Shown here piece by piece: positions 9,365-19,448 of a stretch of 33,548 bases of DNA. The position numbers and the translations under genes are program-made. Location: positions 1 to 33,548 of the forward strand of contig JAJZBR010000009.1 of assembly GCA_021798795.1 (NCBI GenBank), written 5' to 3'. The notes beneath the pieces are model-generated. The model had not been told where the DNA came from and searched no databases. It saw only the letters and a program-made list of their open reading frames with translations. Position 1 is the stretch's first letter. Each line of letters begins with the position of its first letter. This DNA is from Pseudomonadota bacterium. Lineage in GTDB: Bacteria; Pseudomonadota; Gammaproteobacteria; JAKAQQ01.

Positions 9365-9820
9365 ATGAAAACCCATACCGTTGCTGCAATCGCGGGGGCC
9401 CTTGCAATTTCGTTCGGAGCATCTGTTCCAAGCTTCGCGAAACCGGTTGCGAATCCCTACTTCGACCCGGGGCTCTGGCGCCTCCACGTCGTGACCTACG
9501 GAGCCTCGCATGCAATCATGAAACGACTGTCGAAAACGATGTGTCTCACGCATCAGCCACGAGCCATGAAACCGCATGGAAAGATGGCTTCTCTTTGCCG
9601 CGTGACGAACCACCAGATGGTGGGCAATACCCTGACCTGGACCACCGCATGCCATTCGGCGAGCTTGGATATGATTAGCCAGGGGCGGGCGGTGTACCGG
9701 AAAACCACTCTCGATGAGTGGGTAAACGGGCACGTGCTGGCACCCGAGAAAATGGCCTACCGCGTTCACGTGATCGGGAAGCGGATTGGAAGTTGCCCGG
9801 CTGCAAAATCCGGTTACTGA
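9365..9820 (+). CDS. Small secreted protein, DUF3617-like
   Basis: From the in-frame ATG at 9365: signal-peptide-like MKTHTVAAIAGALAISFGASVPSFA, then PGLWRLHV...MCLT...LCRVTNHQMVGNTLTWTTACHS...GKRIGSC. The GLW start, spaced Cys residues and terminal GxRxGxC resemble DUF3617. The provided ORF begins at 9254. Confidence 0.6.
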   Translation: MKTHTVAAIAGALAISFGASVPSFAKPVANPYFDPGLWRLHVVTYGASHAIMKRLSKTMCLTHQPRAMKPHGKMASLCRVTNHQMVGNTLTWTTACHSASLDMISQGRAVYRKTTLDEWVNGHVLAPEKMAYRVHVIGKRIGSCPAAKSGY

Positions 9821-9981
9821 GCGCTCACCTGCGGAGGCCTGTCAGCAGGCATCCAAGGAGAGGATCACGGTTGTGAACACGCCCGTCGAATCCGCCGTGC
9901 GCGCGTACGGGGCTCATCCGGCTTTGCAGGCGTAGCCCCGGCGTGACCGATCCCGTCCACGGTGCGGGAAGGGCTGGGACA

Positions 9982-11727
9982 ATGAACGATGGGGCGAGAG
10001 CCCGGAACCGGCTTTCTCCCCTGCTGGGCAGGGCGGTCTTTTTTGCAGTTGCCAGCTTCCTCGTGACCGTGTCGAGCGCTGTCCAGGCCCACCCGGTGGC
10101 GCGCAGTCAGGGCACCGGAGGATGCCTAGCCGGTCTCCCGAATGGATTGGATCCCACCGCAGGACGTTTCTACGACGCCCACCTCTGGCGCTGGTTGGAA
10201 ACCGAACGGTATCGGTTCGGGCGGATTCATGTTCGAGTGGTCAATGTTTTCGACCGCACCCGGCCCGGGCAGGACACCTGGTATGCGCGCACTGCGGATT
10301 TCATCCACGCCAAAACCCGGCTCTACGTGATCCGGGATGCCTTGCTCTTCAAAAGCGGTGAGCGGGTTGTGGCACGGACCATCTACGAGACCTCGCGCAA
10401 CCTCCGTGCACTTCCGTTCGTGCGTGCGGTTCGGATCGTGCCCGAAGACTGCCACCACCGTGTGGTCTCGGTGAACGTGATCGAAAAAGATGCCTGGACC
10501 CTCAAGTTTGACTATCGGTTCAGCCATGTCGGCGGGGCCAGCGAAATCCGTTACAAAGCGCTCGACACCGACCTGCTCGGGACGGGCAAGACACTCTCCG
10601 TGAGTTGGCAAAAAACCCTCCAGCGGACCGAGACCGACTACGCCTATGAGGATCCCGAGATCTTCGGGAGCCGCTGGAGTGGTCTCGTGAGCGATGGAAC
10701 CTTGTCGGACGGTTATCAACGCCTCTTGACCGTGGCGCGTCCGTTTTACCGGGATACCGATCCCTGGTCAGTGACGTTCACAGGGCTTTCCCAGAAAGAG
10801 AATCTGGATCTCTACGAGGATGGCGTGCTGGTCGAATCCGTCCCCAATCAGTTGAACTCCGCGAGTGCGACCTTTGGTCACCTGATCGCTTTTGCGAAGG
10901 ACACGGGTGAACGCTTCTACCTCGGTTGGAGCCGGAGTTCGGAAACGTATGAGGCACCGATCCGGGAGGATGCGGTTCCGCTTTTGCCGTTGGACCTCCT
11001 CTCGCGGCGAGCGGTGGGACCGACGGTGGGTTGGCAGCTCTTTCAGGACCGGTACAGGAGTTTCGAGAACATCCAGCTGATCGACCGCGTCGAGGATTAC
11101 GATCTCGGCTGGAACGTGATGGGGACAGTGGGTTATGACCCGAGCTGGCTCGGAAGCCTCGGGGATTCCCTTTCGTTTAATCTCGACGTGAGTGATGGAT
11201 CCCGCCTCTTCGGTCACGATTTGTTGCTGGCGACGGGCGCCTGGAAAGCGCGTCGGCAATCCGGCCAGTGGCAGAACGAGTCGGGTCAACTCGGAGCCAC
11301 TTATTACAATCAAGATCTGCCGGATGAAACCTGGGTACTCCATGCGAGTTATGCGTTCACGGTCCATCCCTATCCCCTGAGTCTGCTTTATATCGGAGGG
11401 ATCCAGGGGTTGCGGGGCTACCCCAACTATTTCAGGCTGGGAACCCGGATGTGGACCGCGACGCTCGAGGATCGCATCGTGACGCCGGTCACGCTGTTTC
11501 ACAGTTTTGTTCTGGGGTTCGTGACCTATGCCGACTGGGCCCAGATTCAGGAACTCACGCCCGTACACTGGAGCCGGATCTATCAGGATGTGGGAGGTGG
11601 ACTCAGAATCGGCAATCTCCGGAGTGCCTATGGTCAGGTTTATTACCTGACCTTCGCCGTCCCGCTGGTTCACGCACCCGGCGTGTCAGCCGAGCAGTTC
11701 ATCGTGGGCGATATCGTGCACTTCTGA
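9982..11727 (+). CDS. BamA/TamA (Omp85)-like outer membrane beta-barrel protein with a POTRA-like segment
   Basis: N-terminal hydrophobic signal, POTRA-like KTRLYVIRDALLFKSGERVVARTIYETSRNLRALPFVRAVRIVPEDC, beta-barrel-like alternation, GIQGLRGYPNYFRLG (GxRGY-type motif) and C-terminal Phe (VGDIVHF). ATG 9982 preferred over GTG 9943. Confidence 0.75.
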   Translation: MNDGARARNRLSPLLGRAVFFAVASFLVTVSSAVQAHPVARSQGTGGCLAGLPNGLDPTAGRFYDAHLWRWLETERYRFGRIHVRVVNVFDRTRPGQDTWYARTADFIHAKTRLYVIRDALLFKSGERVVARTIYETSRNLRALPFVRAVRIVPEDCHHRVVSVNVIEKDAWTLKFDYRFSHVGGASEIRYKALDTDLLGTGKTLSVSWQKTLQRTETDYAYEDPEIFGSRWSGLVSDGTLSDGYQRLLTVARPFYRDTDPWSVTFTGLSQKENLDLYEDGVLVESVPNQLNSASATFGHLIAFAKDTGERFYLGWSRSSETYEAPIREDAVPLLPLDLLSRRAVGPTVGWQLFQDRYRSFENIQLIDRVEDYDLGWNVMGTVGYDPSWLGSLGDSLSFNLDVSDGSRLFGHDLLLATGAWKARRQSGQWQNESGQLGATYYNQDLPDETWVLHASYAFTVHPYPLSLLYIGGIQGLRGYPNYFRLGTRMWTATLEDRIVTPVTLFHSFVLGFVTYADWAQIQELTPVHWSRIYQDVGGGLRIGNLRSAYGQVYYLTFAVPLVHAPGVSAEQFIVGDIVHF

Positions 11728-11731
11728 CGGT

Positions 11732-11737
11732 TATAAT
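11732..11737 (+). promoter_or_regulatory. Candidate -10 box (TATAAT) upstream of ppsA
   Basis: Perfect TATAAT just after the stop of the Omp85-like gene. No good -35 was found at 16-18 bp. Confidence 0.4.
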
Positions 11738-11849
11738 GAGAGCCATCAACACGCGACGCATCCCGCAGGGTTCGTCAAGGTAGGAGCCCCCCTCAACGGG
11801 TCGGCTGGCTGTCGCGAAATCCGCATCATCCAAGGCTGTGGAGGGTTGC

Positions 11850-14273
11850 GTGGGCACGAACTATATCCGTTTCTTCAGTGAAATCAGGATGTCAGATCTC
11901 CCGACTGTGGGCGGTAAGAACGCCTCTTTGGGCGAGATGTACCAGGCACTTTTACCACAGGGCGTACGGGTTCCGAATGGTTTTGCGATTACGGCCGATG
12001 CCTATCGCCACGTGCTCGATGAAGCCCATGCCTGGGAGGCGCTCACCAGCGCCCTTTGTGCACTGCGGCCAGATGATGTGAGGGATCTGGCCTCATGTGC
12101 CTCGCGGGCCCGGCAGATTGTCTACGATGCGGGGATTCCAGACGACTTGAAGGGAGAAATCATTGATGCGTACACCAAACTTCGCGAGGAATACGGGCCG
12201 TCCCTCACGGTAGCGGTGCGATCCTCGGCGACGGCTGAGGATCTGCCGACGGCAAGTTTCGCAGGTCAGCAGGAGAGCTACCTCAACGTATCAGGAGAAG
12301 AGGCGCTCATCGACTCCTGCCGGCACTGCTTCGCGAGTCTGTTTACGGATCGGGCGATTCACTATCGCTCCGAACACGGATTCGATCATCTCAAGGTCGG
12401 CCTTTCGATCGGTGTCATGAAAATGGTCCGGTCGGATCTCGCATCGAGTGGCGTCATGTTTTCCCTGGATACCGAGTCCGGATTCCGCGAGGTGGTTTTC
12501 ATCACAGGTACCTGGGGACTCGGGGAAACGCTCGTCCAGGGGCTCGTTGACCCCGATGAGTTTTACGTCTTCAAGCCGACCTTCCGCACCGGGCATCGCG
12601 CCGTGCTCCGTCGGCGCCTGGGCAGCAAGGCGATCAAGATGGTTTACGCCACAAACGATCTCGGATCCGGTGGGACCCGAAGTGTGGAGACCACGGTATC
12701 GGAACGCAAGCAGTTCTGTCTCACGGACGAGGACGTGCTGACGCTCGCAGACTATGCGCTCGCGATCGAGACCCACTACAGCCGCGAAGCGGGTCAGGCG
12801 CGACCCATGGACATGGAGTGGGCGAAAGACGGAGTGGACGGGGTGCTCTACATGGTCCAAGCCCGGCCCGAAACGGTCGTATCCCGGAAAACGGGCCAGG
12901 TGGTCGAACAATACCAGCTTGAAAAACGAGGATCGCTCCTCGTCACCGGACGCGCGGTCGGTACCCGGATCGCGACCGGGAAGGTCCGGATCGTAAAGGA
13001 TATCGCGGCGCTCGGGAGTTTCCAGCCGGGGGACGTGCTCGTGGCCGAGACGACCAGCCCGGATTGGGAACCGGTGATGAAACAGGCTGCGGCCATCGTG
13101 ACCGATCGGGGCGGGCGTACCTGCCATGCTGCGATCATCTCGCGTGAGCTCGGGATTCCAGCCGTGGTGGGAACGGGGCAGGCGACCCGGATGGTGAAAA
13201 ATGCCGAAACGGTTACCGTCTCCTGTGCCGAGGGAGATACTGGCAGCGTCTATGCTGGTGCACTTCCCTACACCGTGCACCGGACGGACTATGCAACACT
13301 CCCGCGTCCGGTCACGAAGATCCTGCTCAATCTCGGCAATCCCGCGCTCGCCTTCCAGACCAGCCAGTTGCCCAATGATGGCGTGGGTCTCGCGCGTATG
13401 GAGTTCATCGTTACCAGTGCGATCCGAATCCACCCGCTTGCGCTTCTCCATCCCGAAAAAATCAGCGACGAGAACGAACGGCGCGCCATTGCCGAGATCG
13501 TGGCAGGCTACGAGCGGCCGGCGGATTTCTTCATCGAGCGTCTATCCGAGGGAGTGGGAACCATTGCCGCGGCGTTTTACCCGAAGCCCGTAGTCGTTCG
13601 CATGTCGGATTTCAAGTCGAACGAATACGCTTCGCTTTTAGGTGGGCACGCATTCGAGCCTGTGGAAGCCAATCCGATGCTCGGCTTCCGGGGCGCCTCG
13701 CGCTATGATCATCCAGCCTACCGCGAAGGCTTCGCGCTTGAGTGCGCTGCGATCCGGCGGGTGCGGGAAGGAATGGGTCTCACGAATCTCATTCCGATGA
13801 TTCCATTTGTCCGCCGCGTGGAGGAAGCAGACCGGGTTCTTGCCCGGATGGCTGAACTCGGACTTTCCCGAGGCGAAGGCGGGCTCGAGATTTACGCGAT
13901 GTGCGAGATCCCGAACAATGTGATCCTGATCGATGATTTTGCGAAGCGTTTCGACGGCTTTTCGATCGGTGGGAACGATCTGACTCAGCTCACACTCGGG
14001 GTCGACCGTGATTCCGAGATCGTGGCGTTCGATTTTGATGAGCGCGATGCCGGTGTGAAGGAGATGATCCGGCAGGCGGTATTGGGTTGCCGACGCAATG
14101 GCATCCATTCCGGTTTTTGCGGGCAGGCGCCTTCCGATTTTCCTGAAATGGCAGAGTTTCTGGTTGAGCTCGGGATTCACTCGATGAGTCTCAACCCCGA
14201 CACGATTCTCGCGACGACCCTCCACGTCCTCGCGGTCGAGGAGCGGCTCGGGCGCAAGCCGCCCGCGAAATGA
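11850..14273 (+). CDS. ppsA: Phosphoenolpyruvate synthase
   Basis: About 807 aa from GTG 11850 (GGAGGG at 11840-11845 upstream; the provided ORF starts at 11838). Contains VGGKNASLGEMY, DRGGRTCHAAIISRELGIPAVVG (phospho-His domain) and GGNDLTQLTLGVDRDS with SGFCGQAPSD. Confidence 0.96.
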   Translation: MGTNYIRFFSEIRMSDLPTVGGKNASLGEMYQALLPQGVRVPNGFAITADAYRHVLDEAHAWEALTSALCALRPDDVRDLASCASRARQIVYDAGIPDDLKGEIIDAYTKLREEYGPSLTVAVRSSATAEDLPTASFAGQQESYLNVSGEEALIDSCRHCFASLFTDRAIHYRSEHGFDHLKVGLSIGVMKMVRSDLASSGVMFSLDTESGFREVVFITGTWGLGETLVQGLVDPDEFYVFKPTFRTGHRAVLRRRLGSKAIKMVYATNDLGSGGTRSVETTVSERKQFCLTDEDVLTLADYALAIETHYSREAGQARPMDMEWAKDGVDGVLYMVQARPETVVSRKTGQVVEQYQLEKRGSLLVTGRAVGTRIATGKVRIVKDIAALGSFQPGDVLVAETTSPDWEPVMKQAAAIVTDRGGRTCHAAIISRELGIPAVVGTGQATRMVKNAETVTVSCAEGDTGSVYAGALPYTVHRTDYATLPRPVTKILLNLGNPALAFQTSQLPNDGVGLARMEFIVTSAIRIHPLALLHPEKISDENERRAIAEIVAGYERPADFFIERLSEGVGTIAAAFYPKPVVVRMSDFKSNEYASLLGGHAFEPVEANPMLGFRGASRYDHPAYREGFALECAAIRRVREGMGLTNLIPMIPFVRRVEEADRVLARMAELGLSRGEGGLEIYAMCEIPNNVILIDDFAKRFDGFSIGGNDLTQLTLGVDRDSEIVAFDFDERDAGVKEMIRQAVLGCRRNGIHSGFCGQAPSDFPEMAEFLVELGIHSMSLNPDTILATTLHVLAVEERLGRKPPAK

Positions 14274-14956
14274 GCGAGCGCCAGTCGCCGCTCGACACTC
14301 CCACGCTCGTCACGTTCTCCGATGAGAGGGTGGAACCCGCAATCCGCCCGGCGCTTCAACGGTTCGTCGAACTTCTCGTGGAATGGAATCGGGTCTACAA
14401 CTTGGTCGGGCCGGGTGCATCGCCTGCGATCTGGACCCATCATGTTCTGGACAGCCTCTCGGTCACGAGCCTCATTGAGGGCGCCCGTGTGGCCGATATT
14501 GGATCAGGAGCCGGGTTTCCCGGCCTCGTGCTCGCGATTGCCTTCCCCGCCCGTTCGTTCGTGCTCTTCGATGCGAATGGCAAAAAGGCCCGTTTTCTCG
14601 CTCATGCGAAGCGCCAACTGGGGCTCGACAATATCGAGATCGTGAACGCCCGTGTCGAAGAAACGCGCGCCTCGAGCCGTCCGAGTTTCGGAACACTGAT
14701 CACCCGGGCGCTCGGGACGATCGCCTATTTTCTGGAAGTCTCTTCACCCCTTGCGGGTCCCGGTACGCAGTGGCTTGCGATGAAGGGCAGGATTCCGCGT
14801 GAAGAAATCGAATCGCTTCCGAGGGGATACAGGCTGGAGAAGCTCTGGCGCATCAGGATCGCGGAAGTTCTGGCCGAGCGCCATGTGGTCGACTTGCGTC
14901 TGACGGATGCCGCGCATCAGGAACCGGTCTCTCAGCGCACGTCACCGTACGGATAA
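14270..14956 (+). CDS. rsmG: 16S rRNA (guanine(527)-N(7))-methyltransferase RsmG
   Basis: 228 aa with WNRVYNLVG, HHVLDSLSV, VADIGSGAGFPGLVLAIAFP and ITRALGT. ATGA overlap with the ppsA stop. Confidence 0.95.
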   Translation: MSERQSPLDTPTLVTFSDERVEPAIRPALQRFVELLVEWNRVYNLVGPGASPAIWTHHVLDSLSVTSLIEGARVADIGSGAGFPGLVLAIAFPARSFVLFDANGKKARFLAHAKRQLGLDNIEIVNARVEETRASSRPSFGTLITRALGTIAYFLEVSSPLAGPGTQWLAMKGRIPREEIESLPRGYRLEKLWRIRIAEVLAERHVVDLRLTDAAHQEPVSQRTSPYG

Positions 14957-14986
14957 GGGTGTTCGGCCGATCCATGCCGGGGCGCT

Positions 14987-15016
14987 TTCGCATTTTCGCC
15001 GGTTCTGCGTTAGAGT
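14987..15016 (+). promoter_or_regulatory. Candidate promoter for parAB
   Basis: TTCGCA (14987-14992), 18-bp spacer, TAGAGT (15011-15016), upstream of parA; 4/6 and 4/6 matches to consensus, so modest support. Confidence 0.35.
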
Positions 15017-15058
15017 GAACCGGATCCATCGCCCCGTCCGTTTCACGGAAACTGTGCC

Positions 15059-15901
15059 ATGAGCCAGGTGCTTGCCATCGCCAACCAGAAAGGGGGTGTC
15101 GGGAAGACCACGACCGCCATCAATCTCGTCGCGGCGCTGGCGTCCAACGGACGGCGGGTGCTTTTGGTCGATCTCGACCCGCAGGGGAATGCCACGACTG
15201 GCGTCGGGCTTGACAAACGACGCCTCAAAAAGAGCCTCTACGACGTTTTGTCGGGGCGTGTGCCGACCCTGGATGCCATCCTTCCGGTCGGCGCTTCAAC
15301 GGCCTCCTTTGAAGTGTTGCCGGCAACCGGTGATCTCACGGCAGCCGAGGTTGCACTCACGCGGAGCGGCGGGTCGGAAAACCGCCTCAAAACCCTCCTT
15401 GCCCCCGCACGCGAGGTTTTTCACGACATTGTGATCGACTGCCCGCCCGCCCTCAATGTGCTCACCGTCAATGCACTTGTGGCTTCCGATGCGGTGCTCA
15501 TTCCAATCCAGTGCGAATATTACGCATTGGAGGGGCTTTCCTCGCTCCTCGGAACCATCCGGGAGATCCAGCGTGAACTCAACCCGGCACTCCGCATCGA
15601 CGGCATGCTCCGGACGATGTTCGATGCACGCAGCAGCCTCAACAATGAAGTCTCATCCGAACTCCTCCTGCATTTCGGAGAGCAGGTCTACCGCACCGTC
15701 ATCCCGCGGAACATCCGGCTCGCGGAGGCTCCGAGTCACGGGGTTCCCGTGTTGAGCTACGACCTGCAGTCCCGCGGCGCACTCGCCTATCTCGCACTCG
15801 CGAGCGAGCGGCTGGAGCGTCTTCAGGCGCTGACCCGGTCCGGTTGGACCCAGGATGCCGGATCGGCTGATAGAATGATTTCCCCCGAGCGATCAGGATA
15901 G
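15059..15901 (+). CDS. parA: ParA-family chromosome partitioning ATPase
   Basis: 280 aa with deviant Walker A NQKGGVGKTTTAINLVAALA, LLVDLDPQGNATTG, and IDCPPALNVLTVNAL. Confidence 0.96.
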   Translation: MSQVLAIANQKGGVGKTTTAINLVAALASNGRRVLLVDLDPQGNATTGVGLDKRRLKKSLYDVLSGRVPTLDAILPVGASTASFEVLPATGDLTAAEVALTRSGGSENRLKTLLAPAREVFHDIVIDCPPALNVLTVNALVASDAVLIPIQCEYYALEGLSSLLGTIREIQRELNPALRIDGMLRTMFDARSSLNNEVSSELLLHFGEQVYRTVIPRNIRLAEAPSHGVPVLSYDLQSRGALAYLALASERLERLQALTRSGWTQDAGSADRMISPERSG

Positions 15902-15906
15902 GGTCC

Positions 15907-16788
15907 ATGCCATCCAAACGCCGCGCCCTCAACCGACCGCTGTCAGCGATCCTCGGACGCGATGACGGGGGGAGCGACTCGATTAACGAGGCCCTGACCC
16001 ATCTCCCCATCGAGCAGCTGGCTCCCGGGCGCTTCCAGCCGCGTCAAGACATGAGTTCGGAAGCACTGGCCGAACTCGCGCAATCGATCCGGAGTCAAGG
16101 GGTTTTGCAGCCCGTGATCGTGAGACGGCTGGAAGGATCCCAGCGCTTCGAAATCGTGGCTGGAGAACGTCGCTGGCGCGCGGCTCAGCTCGCTGGCCTA
16201 CTTGAAATTCCTGTTCTCATCCGGATCCTGGATGATGCGGCTGCGCTCCAGGTGGCATTGATCGAAAACCTGCAGCGTAAAGACCTGAACCCCCTCGAAG
16301 AGGCTGGGGCGCTGAGACAGCTCATCAACGAGTTCGAGATGACCCATGAGGCGGTGGCGGAACAGGTGGGGCGGTCCCGGGCTGCGGTTTCCAATCTCCT
16401 GCGGCTGCTCGACCTCGGCCCGGAGGCGCAAGCGCTCCTGCGAACGGGCCAGCTCGAGATGGGTCACGCCCGCGCCCTGCTTGCCCTCACCGGTGCACGC
16501 CAGGCCCAGGCCGCCCGTTTGATCCATGAACGTGGGCTTTCGGTTCGCGAGACCGAGCGTTACCTGGCAGGGCTGAAGGGCAAGGGCTCCCACCGGTCCC
16601 GTGCCCTGCGGAAGCCCAACCCCGATCAGGCGCGTCTCGAACGGAGCCTCGGTGAGGTTCTCGGCCGTGCCGTGGCAATCGTTCCCCCCAAGCGGGGCCA
16701 GACACGGGGCCGCCTCGTGATTCATTACGATGGGCTGGATGACTTCGATGCCCTTCTCGCCCGGCTGGGATATGAGGACGGGGCTTGA
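15907..16788 (+). CDS. parB: ParB/Spo0J-family chromosome partitioning protein
   Basis: 293 aa with PGRFQPRQDMSSEALAELAQSIRSQGVLQPVIVR, AGERRWRAAQLAG, LIENLQRKDLNPLEEA and the HTH EAVAEQVGRSRAAVSNLLRLL. Confidence 0.96.
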   Translation: MPSKRRALNRPLSAILGRDDGGSDSINEALTHLPIEQLAPGRFQPRQDMSSEALAELAQSIRSQGVLQPVIVRRLEGSQRFEIVAGERRWRAAQLAGLLEIPVLIRILDDAAALQVALIENLQRKDLNPLEEAGALRQLINEFEMTHEAVAEQVGRSRAAVSNLLRLLDLGPEAQALLRTGQLEMGHARALLALTGARQAQAARLIHERGLSVRETERYLAGLKGKGSHRSRALRKPNPDQARLERSLGEVLGRAVAIVPPKRGQTRGRLVIHYDGLDDFDALLARLGYEDGA

Positions 16789-16814
16789 ACAACTAGCGGC
16801 CGAACCCTTACAAT
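16785..16814 (+). promoter_or_regulatory. Candidate sigma70-type promoter for the atp operon
   Basis: TTGAAC (16785-16790), 18-bp spacer, TACAAT (16809-16814), about 70 nt upstream of atpI. The -35 overlaps the parB stop region. Confidence 0.55.
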
Positions 16815-16886
16815 ACGGGGCTCAAATGGGGTTCGCACGGGGCTTCGGGGCTGATCCCAGAAAAGTGGTGCGACGGGTGGGGAGGC

Positions 16887-18374
<1,488 letters not shown>

Positions 18375-18429
18375 GCGTGGATGCGAGCCGGGTACCCGGA
18401 CGTCTCGCGGTGTGATGCGGAGATAACTC

Positions 18430-18903
18430 ATGAACCTCGATCTGACTTTTTTCGCAGAAATCGTGGCATTCGCGCTTTTCGTCTGGCTCACCATGCGCTA
18501 TCTCTGGCCACCTTTGATGCGGGCCATGGATGAGCGGGCGAGGAAAATCGCTGATGGTCTTGCGGCAGCCGAACGCGCGGTGCGCGATCTCGAACTGGCC
18601 CGGGAGCGTGCGGTTGGCATTCTGCACGAAGCGCGGAGCGAAGCTCAGACCATTGTGGAGGGCGCTCATCTCCGTGCCAGTGAGCTTCTCGAGCGGGCTG
18701 AAAAGACGGCGATCGATCAGGCTGCCCGGGAGGTCGAGCACGGGCACGAGGAACTGGAACGCGCACGGGAGCAGGCGCGGACGGCACTGCAGAAGGAGGT
18801 TGCGGCTCTGGCACTCGAAGCGGCCCGCCAGATCATCGCCCAGGAAATTGATCCCGCTCGTCATGCCGAGTTGCTTGCGTCCGTGGCCCTGCGACTCCAA
18901 TGA
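18430..18903 (+). CDS. atpF: F0F1 ATP synthase subunit b
   Basis: 157 aa; N-terminal TM helix (FFAEIVAFALFVWLTMRYLWPPL) followed by a long charged helix; operon position. Confidence 0.94.
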   Translation: MNLDLTFFAEIVAFALFVWLTMRYLWPPLMRAMDERARKIADGLAAAERAVRDLELARERAVGILHEARSEAQTIVEGAHLRASELLERAEKTAIDQAAREVEHGHEELERAREQARTALQKEVAALALEAARQIIAQEIDPARHAELLASVALRLQ

Positions 18904-19436
18904 GCCGAACCCTGGCCCGACCGTATGCCCGGGCGGCTTTCGAGGTTGCACAAGCCGGAAATCGGCTGGAGCCTTGGGAGCAGTTTTTGGCCAGCTTATC
19001 CCGGATCCTCGCCCATTCCATGGTCTCCCGGATCCTCGCCCATCCAAGGATGGATCAGAGTGAACGGGTCGAGATCGTGACACTCGCCTTGGGCAAGGGG
19101 TTGGATCCGGAGGAGCACAACTTCATCCTGCTGCTCGTCCAGCACGACCGGCTCACGGTTGTGGCCGACATCGCAACCGAGTATCAGATCCTCAAGATGC
19201 GTGCTCAATCCATGATCGAATGCCTGCTCACGACCGCGGTTCCGCTTGACGAGCAGGCGAGACAGACCTGGATCACGCGGCTTGCGGCGCGATTCAACCG
19301 GAACGTCCATCTGCTCTGCCGGACGGATCCGGAACTTTTGGGGGGCGCCGAACTACGGGTTGGCGACCATGTCTGGGATGCATCGATCCGTGGCCAGATC
19401 GACCGTTTATCCCGTCTTTTAACTGCACGCATATAG
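18900..19436 (+). CDS. atpH: F0F1 ATP synthase subunit delta
   Basis: 178 aa with ARPYARAAFEVA, NFILLLVQHDRL and DPELLGGAELRVGDHVWDASIRGQIDRL. ATGA overlap with atpF. Confidence 0.95.
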   Translation: MSRTLARPYARAAFEVAQAGNRLEPWEQFLASLSRILAHSMVSRILAHPRMDQSERVEIVTLALGKGLDPEEHNFILLLVQHDRLTVVADIATEYQILKMRAQSMIECLLTTAVPLDEQARQTWITRLAARFNRNVHLLCRTDPELLGGAELRVGDHVWDASIRGQIDRLSRLLTARI

Positions 19437-19448
19437 AGGTGGATTGGA

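Noticed and set aside
10768-11673. 301-aa minus-strand ORF opposite the Omp85-like gene
   Set aside because: Antisense shadow ORF with no domain pattern.
12291-13451. 386-aa minus-strand ORF opposite ppsA
   Set aside because: Fully antisense to a well-supported ppsA.
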